Source of the DNA: Rheinheimera hassiensis
GTDB taxonomy: Bacteria > Pseudomonadota > Gammaproteobacteria > Enterobacterales > Alteromonadaceae
Direction of reading: 5' to 3'
Assembly: GCF_022436675.1 (NCBI RefSeq)
Contig: NZ_JAKUJZ010000006.1
Location: forward strand, 358,125-422,124
DNA length: 64,000 nucleotides
Shown here: one piece after another, positions 17,700 through 25,878 of the stretch
Position numbering within the stretch: the stretch's first letter is position 1
Layout of the letters: each line of letters opens with the position of its first letter
Translations under genes and position numbers: made by a program
The notes under the pieces: generated by a model
The model's database searches: none
The model's input: only the letters and a program-made list of their open reading frames with translations
What the model was told of the DNA's origin: nothing

Positions 17700-18989
17700 T
17701 CAGGCTTCGCCAAGTAAGGTGGCGCTGATGGTGCGAATACCCTGCCCGGTAGCTCCGGCCGCCCAATACGCGTTGTTGTTGTTATTAAAGGCAGCCGCTA
17801 AATCAAAATGCAGCCAACCTTTGCCTTTATCAGGCACAAAACGACTTAAAAACCCGGCCGCGTTACTGGCACCGCCTGCGCCGCCGCCCTTTACCGGCCG
17901 GCTGTTGGCCGTGTCGGCATAAGCTGACGGACACTGTTGTTGATGCCATAGCTCCAGCGGTAATTGCCATGTAGGTTCCTGCACTTGCTCGGCATAAGCC
18001 AGGGCCTTTTGCGCTAAAGTTTTATCCAATGCAAACAGCGCATTATATTCCGCACCAACTGCTGTCATGGCTGCACCGGTTAAGGTAGCGGCATCAATAA
18101 TCATCCCGGCACCGCTTTGTGCCGCGCACATCAGGCCATCGGCCAACACCAAGCGGCCCTCGGCGTCGGTGTTTACAATTTCAACAGTAGTGCCGTTTTT
18201 ATAAGTAATAATATCGCCCAGCTTGTAGGCATTACTGCTGATCAGGTTTTCGGCACAACATAAAATAAGTTGTACGCGCTTATTCAAGCCCTGCTTTATC
18301 GCCAAAGCCAATGCTGCGGTAACAGTAGCAGCGCCGCCCATATCACATTTCATTGTCAGCATGCTTTCAGTGGCTTTAATCGAGTAACCGCCACTGTCAA
18401 AGGTAATACCCTTACCCACCAGCGCAGCACTAACCGGCGCATCGGCCTGGCCAGTCGGGTTATAGTCCAGCACCAGCATAGCTGGTTTGCGGGCACTGCC
18501 ACGCCCTACAGCATGTAAGCCATTCCAGCCTTGCTCTAACAGTTGCTCATCGAGCAAAATGTGACTGTTAACCGTACCTTTGGGGGCAATATCTGTAATA
18601 AAAGCGACAGCCTGTTTCGCCAGTTGCTCGGGGTATAATTCATCCGGTGTTTGGTTTGTCAGGTGTTTTGCCCAGCTAAAACACTGTGCCAGCTGTTCCA
18701 GTTGTGTTTGGGCAGCATCACTGTTAAACAGCACGCCACCTTGTTTTTTCGCGCTGCAAAAGCCCTGATAAAACGCCCATTGCAGTTCCATTGTCCAGTT
18801 AGCACCGGTTAATTGCACCTGCGCCAGGCCTAAATTATCTAAACTGCGCGCCGCCTTTTGCACACTACGCTGCGCATCCTGGGCATTAAAGTGGATCTGA
18901 AAACCATTTTCGGTAGGAGTAAGTAAAGCTTTACCCCATTTATTTGCTACGGTTTCGGCCTGTAGCTGAATTTGCACAACGTCTGTCAT
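17700..18989 (-). CDS. pepB: Aminopeptidase PepB (M17 leucyl aminopeptidase family)
   Basis: Two-metal peptidase removing N-terminal residues from peptides in the cytoplasm. Hallmarks are the metal/active-site stretch VGKGITFDSGGYSIK (about 200-214), MKCDMGGAATV and the M17 signature NTDAEGRL. The length of 429 residues matches PepB (E. coli 427) rather than PepA (503). It is a single-gene unit on the minus strand, separated from hrpB by about 100 bp containing a repeated TTGGGTTA-like motif. It is divergent from dksA. Confidence 0.93.
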   Translation of the reverse strand: MTDVVQIQLQAETVANKWGKALLTPTENGFQIHFNAQDAQRSVQKAARSLDNLGLAQVQLTGANWTMELQWAFYQGFCSAKKQGGVLFNSDAAQTQLEQLAQCFSWAKHLTNQTPDELYPEQLAKQAVAFITDIAPKGTVNSHILLDEQLLEQGWNGLHAVGRGSARKPAMLVLDYNPTGQADAPVSAALVGKGITFDSGGYSIKATESMLTMKCDMGGAATVTAALALAIKQGLNKRVQLILCCAENLISSNAYKLGDIITYKNGTTVEIVNTDAEGRLVLADGLMCAAQSGAGMIIDAATLTGAAMTAVGAEYNALFALDKTLAQKALAYAEQVQEPTWQLPLELWHQQQCPSAYADTANSRPVKGGGAGGASNAAGFLSRFVPDKGKGWLHFDLAAAFNNNNNAYWAAGATGQGIRTISATLLGEA

Positions 18990-19133
18990 CTGTCACCCTT
19001 TTTATCAGTGCGGTTTTGCGTTAAATGCGATGCTAATCAGTGTATCACAAGGCTTTACGAGCGAAACAGAAGCTCGTTATTTTGCTGCTACGCCACGCTA
19101 AAGCGCGCGTTAAATTACTGCAAATTAAATAAG

Positions 19134-19162
19134 ATGACGATATGCCCGCCAGTCTGTATACT
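19134..19162 (+). promoter_or_regulatory. Candidate dksA promoter
   Basis: ATGACG (19134-19139) and TATACT (19157-19162) with 17-bp spacing, in the 266-bp pepB-dksA divergent gap. This leaves a leader of about 85 nt to the dksA start. The match is 4/6 at -35 and 5/6 at -10. Confidence 0.45.
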
Positions 19163-19255
19163 TCCGCGTCTTTTTAAATCTGATTGCGATGCCAGCAATA
19201 TTCTGCTATCTATAGCCGCCATATTTTTTCGCTTGGCATTATACAGGAGATGATT

Positions 19256-19705
19256 ATGCCAGAAGGCAATACTACCAAAACGCTGGGCTTACTTGCCCTT
19301 GCAGGCGTAGCGCCATATCAGGAAGCTGTCGGGGAAGAGTATATGAACCCGAAGCAACTGGAACATTTCCGCCGCATTCTCGACGCCTGGCGTCAGCAGC
19401 TGCGCGAAGAAGTTGATCGCACCAAGAATCATATGGCAGATGAAGCTGCTAACTTCCCCGATCCGGTAGATCGTGCCGCTCAGGAAGAGGAGTTCAGCTT
19501 AGAACTACGTGCTCGGGATCGTGAACGTAAGCTACTGAAAAAAATTGAGAAAACACTACAGAAAATTGAAGATGAAGACTTCGGCTTCTGTGACACCTGC
19601 GGTATTGAGATTGGTATTAAGCGCCTGGAAGCCCGTCCAACGGCTGACATGTGTATCGATTGCAAAACCTTAGCAGAAATCAAGGAAAAGCAACTGGGCG
19701 GCTAA
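19256..19705 (+). CDS. dksA: RNA polymerase-binding transcription factor DksA
   Basis: Secondary-channel factor that works with ppGpp in the stringent response. The coiled coil is intact with the tip D-x-x-D region ([19 protein letters not shown]). The C4 zinc finger is complete: CDTC and CIDC in the C-terminal third. The start is ATG 19256, six bases after AGGAG (19245-19249). An ATG at 19250 abuts the ribosome binding site and upstream in-frame codons lack one. The resulting 149 residues match E. coli DksA (151). gluQ begins two bases after the stop, the usual dksA-gluQ unit. Confidence 0.97.
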   Translation: MPEGNTTKTLGLLALAGVAPYQEAVGEEYMNPKQLEHFRRILDAWRQQLREEVDRTKNHMADEAANFPDPVDRAAQEEEFSLELRARDRERKLLKKIEKTLQKIEDEDFGFCDTCGIEIGIKRLEARPTADMCIDCKTLAEIKEKQLGG

Positions 19706-19706
19706 G

Positions 19707-20612
19707 ATGCCCGCTTCGATGCCAATTGTTAACCCCGCTTATATCGGCCGGTTTGCGCCTTCGCCTTCCGGCCCACTTCATTTCGGTTCACTTATTGCTG
19801 CGGTTGGCAGCTATCTGCAGGCCAAAAGCCAGCATGGCCAGTGGCTGGTGCGGATGGAAGATATCGACACGCCTCGTATGGTGCCGGGCATCGACAGCGA
19901 TATTCTGCGCACACTTGAGCAATTTGGTTTACTGTGGGATGGCGAGGTGTTGTATCAAAGCCAGCGCCTGCAACGCTACAATGAAATTTTTAACCAGTTA
20001 CAGCGGCAACAGCTGATTTATGCCTGCCAGTGCAGCCGCAAACAAATCAGTGCAATGGGCGGTACTTACGACAACCGCTGTGGCGCATTGCAATTAACCG
20101 CTGATAACCTGGCTTGGCGCCTGCGCAGCGACAATGTCAACACCCACTTTACCGATCTGTTATTTGGCCCACAACAGATAACTACACAACTGGCGCAGGA
20201 AGATTATATTATTAAACGCCGCGACGGTTTTTTTGCCTACCAGTTGGTGGTAGTGGCAGATGATATCGACCAAGGTATAACTGAAGTGATCCGCGGCGCC
20301 GATTTATTGCCAATGACACCACGGCAACAAGCATTGTGTCGCTTGCTTAGCGCACCTCTACCGCGCTATGGCCATTTGCCTCTTGCAGTGCTGCAGCCGG
20401 GGTTTAAGCTCAGTAAACAAAACCACGCTGCCGCTATCAGCCAGTGGCCTGAAACCAGGGTAATGCGTAAAGTGTTGTCTTTTCTTGGCCACCCGCCACC
20501 GGCAGAATTAGAACAAGCCCCGGTTACAGAACAACTAAGCTGGGCCATTACCAACTGGCAGCTTGCCAAAGTACCGCTGCAAATGGAAATAAGCAGCACA
20601 GAATTTCGTTAA
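19707..20612 (+). CDS. gluQ: Glutamyl-Q tRNA(Asp) synthetase
   Basis: Truncated GluRS paralogue that attaches glutamate to the queuosine base at position 34 of tRNA-Asp. It has the HIGH-like motif FAPSPSGPLHFGS (16-28), zinc ligands C107-x-C109-x11-Y121-x3-C125 as in E. coli, and the KMSKS equivalent KLSKQN. It lacks the anticodon-binding half of full-length GluRS; 301 residues is normal. It is coupled to dksA upstream. The 23-bp tandem repeats separate it from pcnB downstream. Confidence 0.94.
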   Translation: MPASMPIVNPAYIGRFAPSPSGPLHFGSLIAAVGSYLQAKSQHGQWLVRMEDIDTPRMVPGIDSDILRTLEQFGLLWDGEVLYQSQRLQRYNEIFNQLQRQQLIYACQCSRKQISAMGGTYDNRCGALQLTADNLAWRLRSDNVNTHFTDLLFGPQQITTQLAQEDYIIKRRDGFFAYQLVVVADDIDQGITEVIRGADLLPMTPRQQALCRLLSAPLPRYGHLPLAVLQPGFKLSKQNHAAAISQWPETRVMRKVLSFLGHPPPAELEQAPVTEQLSWAITNWQLAKVPLQMEISSTEFR

Positions 20613-20675
20613 GCTGGCCCAGTTTCATTCTTTTTTTGCTTCGGCTGCGGTATTATTAGCCGGTTTTTGAAAATG

Positions 20676-20790
20676 CAGCCTGGTGCTGTTTTACCGTGCA
20701 GCTCAGGGCTGTTTTAGAAGGCAGCTCAGTGCTGTTTCAGAATACAGCTCAAGGCTGTTTCAAAATACAGCTCAAGGCTGTATTTGTCAG
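20676..20790 (+). repeat. Five tandem 23-bp repeats in the pcnB leader
   Basis: Copies start at 20676, 20699, 20722, 20745 and 20768, each exactly 23 bp and ending at the pcnB Shine-Dalgarno. The inner copies share CAGCTCA.GGCTGTTT-like cores, each able to form a CAGC/GCTG mini-hairpin. Identity falls towards the gluQ side: copies 3 and 4 differ by only a few bases, copy 1 is most diverged. 23 is not a multiple of three and no ribosome binding site precedes the frame that runs through them, so they are unlikely to be coding. No intergenic counterpart is seen elsewhere in the window. Confidence 0.9.
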
Positions 20791-20800
20791 GAGAATTATC

Positions 20801-22258
20801 ATTATTTCGCGAGTGTTAGATTTTTGCCGCCGCACTTTTGGCGGCAAGGCCACTAAGGCAAACAACCAGAAAACTAAAGCTGCAAGCAAAGTGCAACAAG
20901 CACCACGCCCGGCTCCAGGTGCCAGCTTGTTACCTGCCGTACAGCGTTTAAGCCGCGATCAGCATGCTATTTCACGTAAAGACATCAGCCCAAACGCACT
21001 TAAAGTACTGTACCGTCTCAAAGACGCCGGTTTTGATGCTTATCTGGTGGGTGGCTGCATCCGCGATTTATTGCTCGGCCTTAAACCAAAAGATTTTGAC
21101 GTGGTAACCAACGCCAAACCCGAGCAGGTAAAACAGGTGTTTCGCAACTGCCGCCTGATTGGCCGCCGGTTTCGTTTAGCCCATGTCGTATTTGGCCGTG
21201 AAGTTATTGAAGTTGCTACCTTTCGTGGTCACCACAGTGGCGCCGATGACGAAGCCGACACCGCACCTAAGTTAAAAACAGCCAGTTTAAGCGACCATGG
21301 CCAAATTCTGCGCGACAACGTTTACGGCACCATTGAAGAAGATGCAGAGCGGCGCGACTTTACCGTTAATGCGCTGTATTACTCGGTAAATGATTTCTGC
21401 GTTTATGACTTCGCCAACGGCATGCAGGCTATAGCCGCACGTAAAATTGAACTGATTGGCGATCCGGAGACACGTTATCGCGAAGATCCGGTGCGAATTT
21501 TGCGCGCCATCCGTTTTGCTACCAAGCTGAATATGCAAATTGCCCCAGCCAGTGCAGAGCCGATAGCACAGCTGGCGGTATTGTTGAAAAATATTCCGCC
21601 TCCGCGTTTATTTGACGAACTGATAAAGCTGCTGCTGGCCGGTAAAGCCTTTGATAACTTTATGCTGATGCGCGACAGCAAAGTATTAAAACAGCTGCTG
21701 CCGCAACTGGATAAACTGTTAAAACAGGAGCCGGAAGGCAAAGCGTTTCAGCTGGCCACTAAAGCACTACAAAACACCGATGAGCGGGTTGAAGCTGATA
21801 AACCGGTAACACCGGCCTTTATTTTTGCTGCCCTGCTGTGGTACCCGGTAGAGCTTCGCAGCCAAATGCTGATAACCGACGGTTTAAGTGAAATTGATGC
21901 GATGAATATCGCCATGACCGAAGTGTTGGACGATATTCAGCGCACTATCGCCATTCCTAAGCGTTTTACGCTGTCAATGCGCGATATCTGGGCCCTGCAA
22001 AGCCGTTTAACCAAACGCGCCGGACGCCGTGCCTTTAAACTGTTGGAACAGCCTAAGTTTCGTGGCGCCTTTGACTTTCTGCAATTGCGCGCCGAAGCCG
22101 AAGGTGGCAGCCTGGTTGAACTGGCCCTATGGTGGGAAAGATTTCAGTTTGCTGATGAAACCGACCGGCAGCAGCTGATCAACCAGCTTGGCAAAGAAGG
22201 CATCGACAAAGGCCCGCGCCGCCGGCGTAGCTATAAACGTAAACCCACGGCAGAATAA
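20801..22258 (+). CDS. pcnB: Poly(A) polymerase I, apparently initiated at AUU
   Basis: Adds poly(A) tails to RNA 3' ends, promoting decay. The nucleotidyltransferase core has VGGCIRDLLLGLKPKDFDVVTNA (the catalytic DxD is in KDFDV), RRFRLAHVVFG and RRDFTVNALYY. The lysine-rich tail ends RRRRSYKRKPTAE. No ATG/GTG/TTG is placed correctly. AGGAG (20789-20793) is followed after seven bases by ATT at 20801, and the residues after it (ISRVLDFCRR) align with E. coli FTRVANFCRK. E. coli pcnB is known to start at AUU, so the same start is proposed here, giving 485 residues. The stop shares one base with the folK ATG. Confidence 0.92.
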   Translation: MISRVLDFCRRTFGGKATKANNQKTKAASKVQQAPRPAPGASLLPAVQRLSRDQHAISRKDISPNALKVLYRLKDAGFDAYLVGGCIRDLLLGLKPKDFDVVTNAKPEQVKQVFRNCRLIGRRFRLAHVVFGREVIEVATFRGHHSGADDEADTAPKLKTASLSDHGQILRDNVYGTIEEDAERRDFTVNALYYSVNDFCVYDFANGMQAIAARKIELIGDPETRYREDPVRILRAIRFATKLNMQIAPASAEPIAQLAVLLKNIPPPRLFDELIKLLLAGKAFDNFMLMRDSKVLKQLLPQLDKLLKQEPEGKAFQLATKALQNTDERVEADKPVTPAFIFAALLWYPVELRSQMLITDGLSEIDAMNIAMTEVLDDIQRTIAIPKRFTLSMRDIWALQSRLTKRAGRRAFKLLEQPKFRGAFDFLQLRAEAEGGSLVELALWWERFQFADETDRQQLINQLGKEGIDKGPRRRRSYKRKPTAE

Positions 22259-22758
22259 TGACACCGCTTCGCTGTTATATTGGTTTAGGCGCAAATCTGG
22301 ATCAGCCGGTGGCGCAGTTGCAACAAGCTGTGCAGGCACTTAAGCAGCTGACACAAAGTACACTGGTGGCGGTATCCGGCTTTTACGGCTCTAAACCTAT
22401 GGGGCCGCAAGATCAACCCGATTATGTTAATGCCGTAGCCGCAATAGACACCGCACTAACGGCAGAGCAGCTACTGGATGCCCTGCAACAGATAGAACAG
22501 CAGCAGGGCCGTAAACGTAAAGCCGAGCGTTGGGGCCCACGTACACTGGATTTAGACATTCTGCTGTACGGCAATCAGGTTATTGCCACTGAGCGCTTAA
22601 CCGTGCCGCACTATGGCTTGCGTGTACGTGAGTTTGTACTGTATCCCCTTTACGAAATTGCCCCCCAGCTTAACCTGCCGGACGGTACTGTATTATCCTC
22701 TTTACTGGCGCAGGTATCGCAAAATGGCCTGCAAAAACTTCACAGCAGTTGCAGCTGA
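22258..22758 (+). CDS. folK: 2-amino-4-hydroxy-6-hydroxymethyldihydropteridine pyrophosphokinase
   Basis: HPPK transfers pyrophosphate from ATP to the pterin in folate synthesis. Signature features are YIGLGANLDQP at the N-terminus, YGSKPMGPQDQPDYVNAV (about 42-59) and the metal-binding block RWGPRTLDLDILLYG (about 90-104). Length of 166 residues is typical. The A of its ATG is the last base of the pcnB TAA, so translation is coupled. It belongs to the dksA-gluQ-pcnB-folK-panBC run conserved in enteric and marine gammaproteobacteria. Confidence 0.95.
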   Translation: MTPLRCYIGLGANLDQPVAQLQQAVQALKQLTQSTLVAVSGFYGSKPMGPQDQPDYVNAVAAIDTALTAEQLLDALQQIEQQQGRKRKAERWGPRTLDLDILLYGNQVIATERLTVPHYGLRVREFVLYPLYEIAPQLNLPDGTVLSSLLAQVSQNGLQKLHSSCS

Positions 22759-22775
22759 TCGCACTTTGTGCGATC
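22757..22775 (+). terminator. Hairpin between folK and panB
   Basis: GATCGCAC (22757-22764) pairs with GTGCGATC (22768-22775) around TTT and overlaps the folK stop codon. It is followed by TTGCGCG rather than a U-run, so it is at best a weak terminator or an RNA processing/stability hairpin. Confidence 0.4.
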
Positions 22776-22811
22776 TTGCGCGTCCTGCATTAATGGTCGG
22801 ATGAGAAGATT

Positions 22812-23603
22812 ATGGCTAAGATCACCACTGCCGTATTACAGAAAATGAAGCAGCAAAGCGACAAGATCACTATGCTGACAGCCTATGATGCCAGCTTCGC
22901 TAAATTATTTGCCGAGCAAGGCGTAGACGTACTACTGATTGGCGACTCCTTAGGTATGGTACTGCAAGGCCACGGCGATACTTTGCCGGTTAGCGTTAAC
23001 GACATTGCTTACCATACCCGCGCCGTGCGCGCCGGTGCACCGGATGCGTTCGTCATCGCTGATATGCCGTTTATGAGCTACGGTACCCTGGAGCAAGCGT
23101 TGCAAAACGTAGTGCCGCTGATGCAGGCCGGTGCCAATATGGTGAAACTCGAAGGCGGCAACTTTTTGCTAGCCACAGTAAAAGCCTTAACCGAGCGCGG
23201 CGTGCCGGTATGTGGCCATTTAGGTTTAACACCGCAGTCGGTGCATATCTTTGGTGGTTATAAAGTGCAGGGTAAAACCGATGCTGCCGCCGATACCATG
23301 GTTGCGCAAGCCAAAGCGCTGCAAGATGCCGGTGCGCAATTGTTGGTGTTAGAGTGCATTCCCACTGCCTTAGCTAAACGTATCACCGACGCCCTGAGTA
23401 TTCCGGTTATCGGTATTGGTGCCGGTAATGTTACCGACGGCCAGGTGCTGGTAATGCATGATTTACTCGGCATCAGCAGTGGCTATATTCCAAAGTTTTC
23501 CAAGAACTATCTGGCACAAACCGGTGAAATAAGAAGCGCTATTGCCGCTTATGTCAGCGAAGTAAAAAGCCAGACGTTTCCTGCCAGCGAACACAGTTTT
23601 TAA
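22812..23603 (+). CDS. panB: 3-methyl-2-oxobutanoate hydroxymethyltransferase
   Basis: Ketopantoate hydroxymethyltransferase, first dedicated step of pantothenate synthesis. 263 residues with the family blocks [19 protein letters not shown] (18-36), [17 protein letters not shown] and [16 protein letters not shown] [13 protein letters not shown]. The metal-binding aspartates (in GDSLG and ADMPF) and the catalytic glutamate in LECIP are present. panC follows after five bases. Confidence 0.97.
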   Translation: MAKITTAVLQKMKQQSDKITMLTAYDASFAKLFAEQGVDVLLIGDSLGMVLQGHGDTLPVSVNDIAYHTRAVRAGAPDAFVIADMPFMSYGTLEQALQNVVPLMQAGANMVKLEGGNFLLATVKALTERGVPVCGHLGLTPQSVHIFGGYKVQGKTDAAADTMVAQAKALQDAGAQLLVLECIPTALAKRITDALSIPVIGIGAGNVTDGQVLVMHDLLGISSGYIPKFSKNYLAQTGEIRSAIAAYVSEVKSQTFPASEHSF

Positions 23604-23608
23604 ACCCG

Positions 23609-24451
23609 ATGAAAATACTCAACTCTATTGCTGCGCTGCGGGCACAAATCAGTGCCTGGCGGCAAAATGGCGAGCGTATCGCTTTTGTGCCCACGATGGG
23701 CAACCTGCATAACGGCCACTTAAAACTGGTTGATGTTGCCAAAAGCCGCGCCGATCGGGTGATTGTCAGCATCTTTGTTAACCCGATGCAGTTTGGCAAA
23801 AATGAAGATCTCGACAGTTACCCGCGTACGCTGGAGGCTGATTGTGCCGGGCTAACCGCCCATGGCGCCGATGCAGTATTTACCCCTACGCCGGATATGA
23901 TGTACCCGCGTGGCCTGGACGTGCAAACCTTTGTTGAGGTACCGCTGCTTGGTGATTTGCACTGCGGTGCCAGCCGTGCCGGCCATTTCCGTGGCGTGTC
24001 GACTATTGTTTGTAAACTGTTTAATCTGGTGCAGCCGGATATTGCCTGTTTTGGCCAGAAGGATTATCAGCAACTGGCGATTATCCGCCAGATGGTAACC
24101 GATTTATCCTTACCGATTGACATTATCGGTGTACCGACAGAGCGTGCAGCTAATGGCCTGGCGCTAAGTTCACGCAATGGTTATTTAACGCCAGAGCAAT
24201 TGGCAACAGCCCCGCAGCTGTATCGACTGTTGCAACAACTGCGGGCAGAAATCCTGGCCGGTAACCATGACTACCGCAGTTTAGAGCAACACACTAAACA
24301 GCAGCTGAGCGCCGCAGGCTTTACAGCGGATTATATTGATATCTCTGACCAAACCGATCTGACGCTGGCCACCGATACTGATCAAGCTAAAGTGATTCTT
24401 GCCGCCGCCTGGCTCGGCAACACCCGATTAATTGATAATCTGGAAGTCTGA
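23609..24451 (+). CDS. panC: Pantothenate synthetase
   Basis: ATP-dependent ligase joining pantoate and beta-alanine. 280 residues containing [15 protein letters not shown] (the HIGH-type motif), [35 protein letters not shown] and [10 protein letters not shown] (the KMSKS equivalent). No panD follows; the beta-alanine supply is probably from panP at 25879-27543. A stem-loop at 24459-24488 ends the unit. Confidence 0.97.
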   Translation: MKILNSIAALRAQISAWRQNGERIAFVPTMGNLHNGHLKLVDVAKSRADRVIVSIFVNPMQFGKNEDLDSYPRTLEADCAGLTAHGADAVFTPTPDMMYPRGLDVQTFVEVPLLGDLHCGASRAGHFRGVSTIVCKLFNLVQPDIACFGQKDYQQLAIIRQMVTDLSLPIDIIGVPTERAANGLALSSRNGYLTPEQLATAPQLYRLLQQLRAEILAGNHDYRSLEQHTKQQLSAAGFTADYIDISDQTDLTLATDTDQAKVILAAAWLGNTRLIDNLEV

Positions 24452-24458
24452 TGTTGTG

Positions 24459-24488
24459 TTAGGCTGTCGCTATTCGCAGACAGCCTAA
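24459..24488 (+). terminator. Stem-loop after panC
   Basis: Perfect 10-bp stem TTAGGCTGTC (24459-24468) / GACAGCCTAA (24479-24488) with a 10-nt loop, eight bases after the panC stop. Only a short mixed T tract follows (CTATTTGATAT), so efficiency is uncertain. Confidence 0.55.
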
Positions 24489-24532
24489 CTATTTGATATA
24501 AAATGTATTTATAATTAACTTGCTCAGAGCGA

Positions 24533-24637
24533 CGCCGATCGGCGACAGCTAGACACCGTTTCTACACAAAAGTCGAAGCAAGAACCACATAAGATAATGA
24601 ATAATATATATTTTTAAATTCTGGCACGGCATCTGCA
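24533..24637 (+). promoter_or_regulatory. Sigma54-type promoter with upstream palindrome
   Basis: CTGGCACGGCATCTGCA (24621-24637) matches the sigma54 consensus YTGGCACG-N4-TTGCW with one difference (CTGCA for TTGCA). GG and GC are exactly 10 bases apart. RNA would start near 24648, 30 bases before the ATG of the 59-residue protein. An A/T-rich run lies just upstream (about 24596-24619), as at IHF-bent promoters. A 12-bp perfect palindrome CGCCGATCGGCG (24533-24544) is centred about 110 bp before the start, a normal distance for an enhancer-binding activator. Confidence 0.72.
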
Positions 24638-24677
24638 ATTGCTATAACAAGATTGTAAGAAAAGCCGGAGACGGAAA

Positions 24678-24857
24678 ATGAAAAAAGCCCTTATTACTGC
24701 CCTGTTATTACTAAGCGCCAATCTGGTACTGGCAAACGAATTTCTGAATAAGGTAAATCAGCAGGATCAGCCACAAACAGCGATACTGTCTGAGGCTGAA
24801 TTAGCAGCTCAGGAAGAACTTAGTGCAGCGTTATCTGCCAATGCAGAATTGCCTTAA
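24678..24857 (+). CDS. Tiny secreted protein (59 aa), sigma54-dependent
   Basis: Begins ATG 24678, with GGAG seven bases upstream, and ends TAA 24855. It starts MKKALITALLLLSANLVLA, a textbook signal peptide with AxA-type cleavage after residue 19. The mature part of about 40 residues is acidic and alanine/glutamine-rich and is likely helical (SEAELAAQEELSAALSANAE). There are no cysteines. It is alone behind a sigma54-type promoter. A periplasmic stress or assembly role is conceivable, but no homologue is recognised. Confidence 0.65.
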   Translation: MKKALITALLLLSANLVLANEFLNKVNQQDQPQTAILSEAELAAQEELSAALSANAELP

Positions 24858-24890
24858 AGCGTTGCCGTAACAAGAGTTGTTTTAAAAGCA

Positions 24891-24908
24891 CGGGTGGCAA
24901 GCCACCCG
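24891..24908 (-). terminator. Terminator of the 74-residue membrane protein gene
   Basis: CGGGTGGC / GCCACCCG perfect 8-bp stem with AA between. Read on the minus strand it is followed by TGCTTTTAAAAC, a short U-run. It lies between two convergent small genes. Confidence 0.6.
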
Positions 24909-24913
24909 CTCAG

Positions 24914-25138
24914 TTAGAAACCGGACCTGAATTTTGCCGCATCGATAATGGCCCAAAGATGGGCAATAACAGCGATAATGCCGGGTATCACTAAAAACCA
25001 TAAAGCATAGCCCGCTACACATACCAGAAAAAAGATAATTGCAGCGAATATACGGCCCTGTACTAACTGGCCTAAGCCCGGAATAAACACGTTACATAGC
25101 GCAGCAACAACGTTGCCACCTGAACCCTGACCTGCCAT
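24914..25138 (-). CDS. Small membrane protein with GLGQ..G motif (TM2-like)
   Basis: 74 residues: a glycine-rich start (MAGQGSGGNVVAALCNVF), then IPGLGQLVQGR, a turn motif seen in TM2-type and related small membrane proteins, and two hydrophobic helices (about 30-47 and 48-66). It ends DAAKFRSGF. The family is not firmly recognised; TM2-like is a guess from the GLGQ motif. It is downstream of the DUF2959-like lipoprotein on the same strand with 31 bp between, so probably cotranscribed with it. Role unknown. Confidence 0.6.
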   Translation of the reverse strand: MAGQGSGGNVVAALCNVFIPGLGQLVQGRIFAAIIFFLVCVAGYALWFLVIPGIIAVIAHLWAIIDAAKFRSGF

Positions 25139-25169
25139 AACGTTCCCCTATCGATTGCTGTTTAATATA

Positions 25170-25808
25170 TTACTGCTTTAACGCTGCAACAAACTGCTCT
25201 GACTGTGTAATAGCATTATTCATGTCATCAATCAGGCGGTTAATGTCTTTTTGCACAGTATTAAACTCACCCTGTAATGCGCCAATAGCTTTCGCATTCA
25301 GATTATGTTTTAAATACAGTGAATTGTCTCTGAGCGATGCCAATACAGGCTGCATACTTTGCTCGGCTCGGCGCATGGTTTTTAGCAGGCTGCTGTACTG
25401 GCGTCTGGTATCGGCCAGCTTTTTTTTACTATCTTGCTTTAACTTAGCGTTAGTATACTGCTCCAGCTCGTCCTGCCATTCATCAAACAAAGCCTCTGCT
25501 ACCACTTCAATACTGTTGATGCGCTGACTGACATCCTCAGCCGCTGCACTGCAGGCCTGATACTCACTGTCAGTCGCTACATACATCCGCTGTAAATCGC
25601 CGCCATCAAATTTAATCAGGTCGCTAAACTGCTCCAAAGCTGATTTAAACTGCTTCTGAGCATCCTGCTGCGACTCCTGAGCTTCTTCTACGCGGTCAAC
25701 CAGAATATCGCGCTTATGCACGCCCACTTTTTCCATCGCAGAATAATAAGCGCTCTGACAACCAGTAACGCTGAGTAATAAAGGGAGTAAAAGCCAAGCA
25801 TAACGCAT
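25170..25808 (-). CDS. DUF2959-like lipoprotein
   Basis: 212 residues from the ATG at 25808. MRYAWLLLPLLLSVTGC is a lipoprotein signal with lipobox VTGC (Cys17), so the protein is membrane-tethered in the envelope. The mature part is highly charged and helical, with long coiled-coil-like segments (DRVEEAQESQQDAQKQFKSA, KKKLADTRRQYSSLLKTMRR). It resembles the DUF2959 family common in Alteromonadales. A longer reading frame extends 31 codons upstream and would overlap panP, but it would bury the lipobox, so the internal ATG is preferred. Function unknown. Confidence 0.78.
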   Translation of the reverse strand: MRYAWLLLPLLLSVTGCQSAYYSAMEKVGVHKRDILVDRVEEAQESQQDAQKQFKSALEQFSDLIKFDGGDLQRMYVATDSEYQACSAAAEDVSQRINSIEVVAEALFDEWQDELEQYTNAKLKQDSKKKLADTRRQYSSLLKTMRRAEQSMQPVLASLRDNSLYLKHNLNAKAIGALQGEFNTVQKDINRLIDDMNNAITQSEQFVAALKQ

Positions 25809-25878
25809 AAAATCAGTCCGTTGCCCAAAGGTAATGCCTGATAATAGCCTGTCATGCCACTTAGAACAAACCCGAATG

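Noticed and set aside
20696..20800. In-frame N-terminal extension of pcnB from GTG 20696 through the tandem repeats
   Set aside because: No ribosome binding site, repeats are not multiples of three, and the family N-terminus begins at the ATT at 20801.
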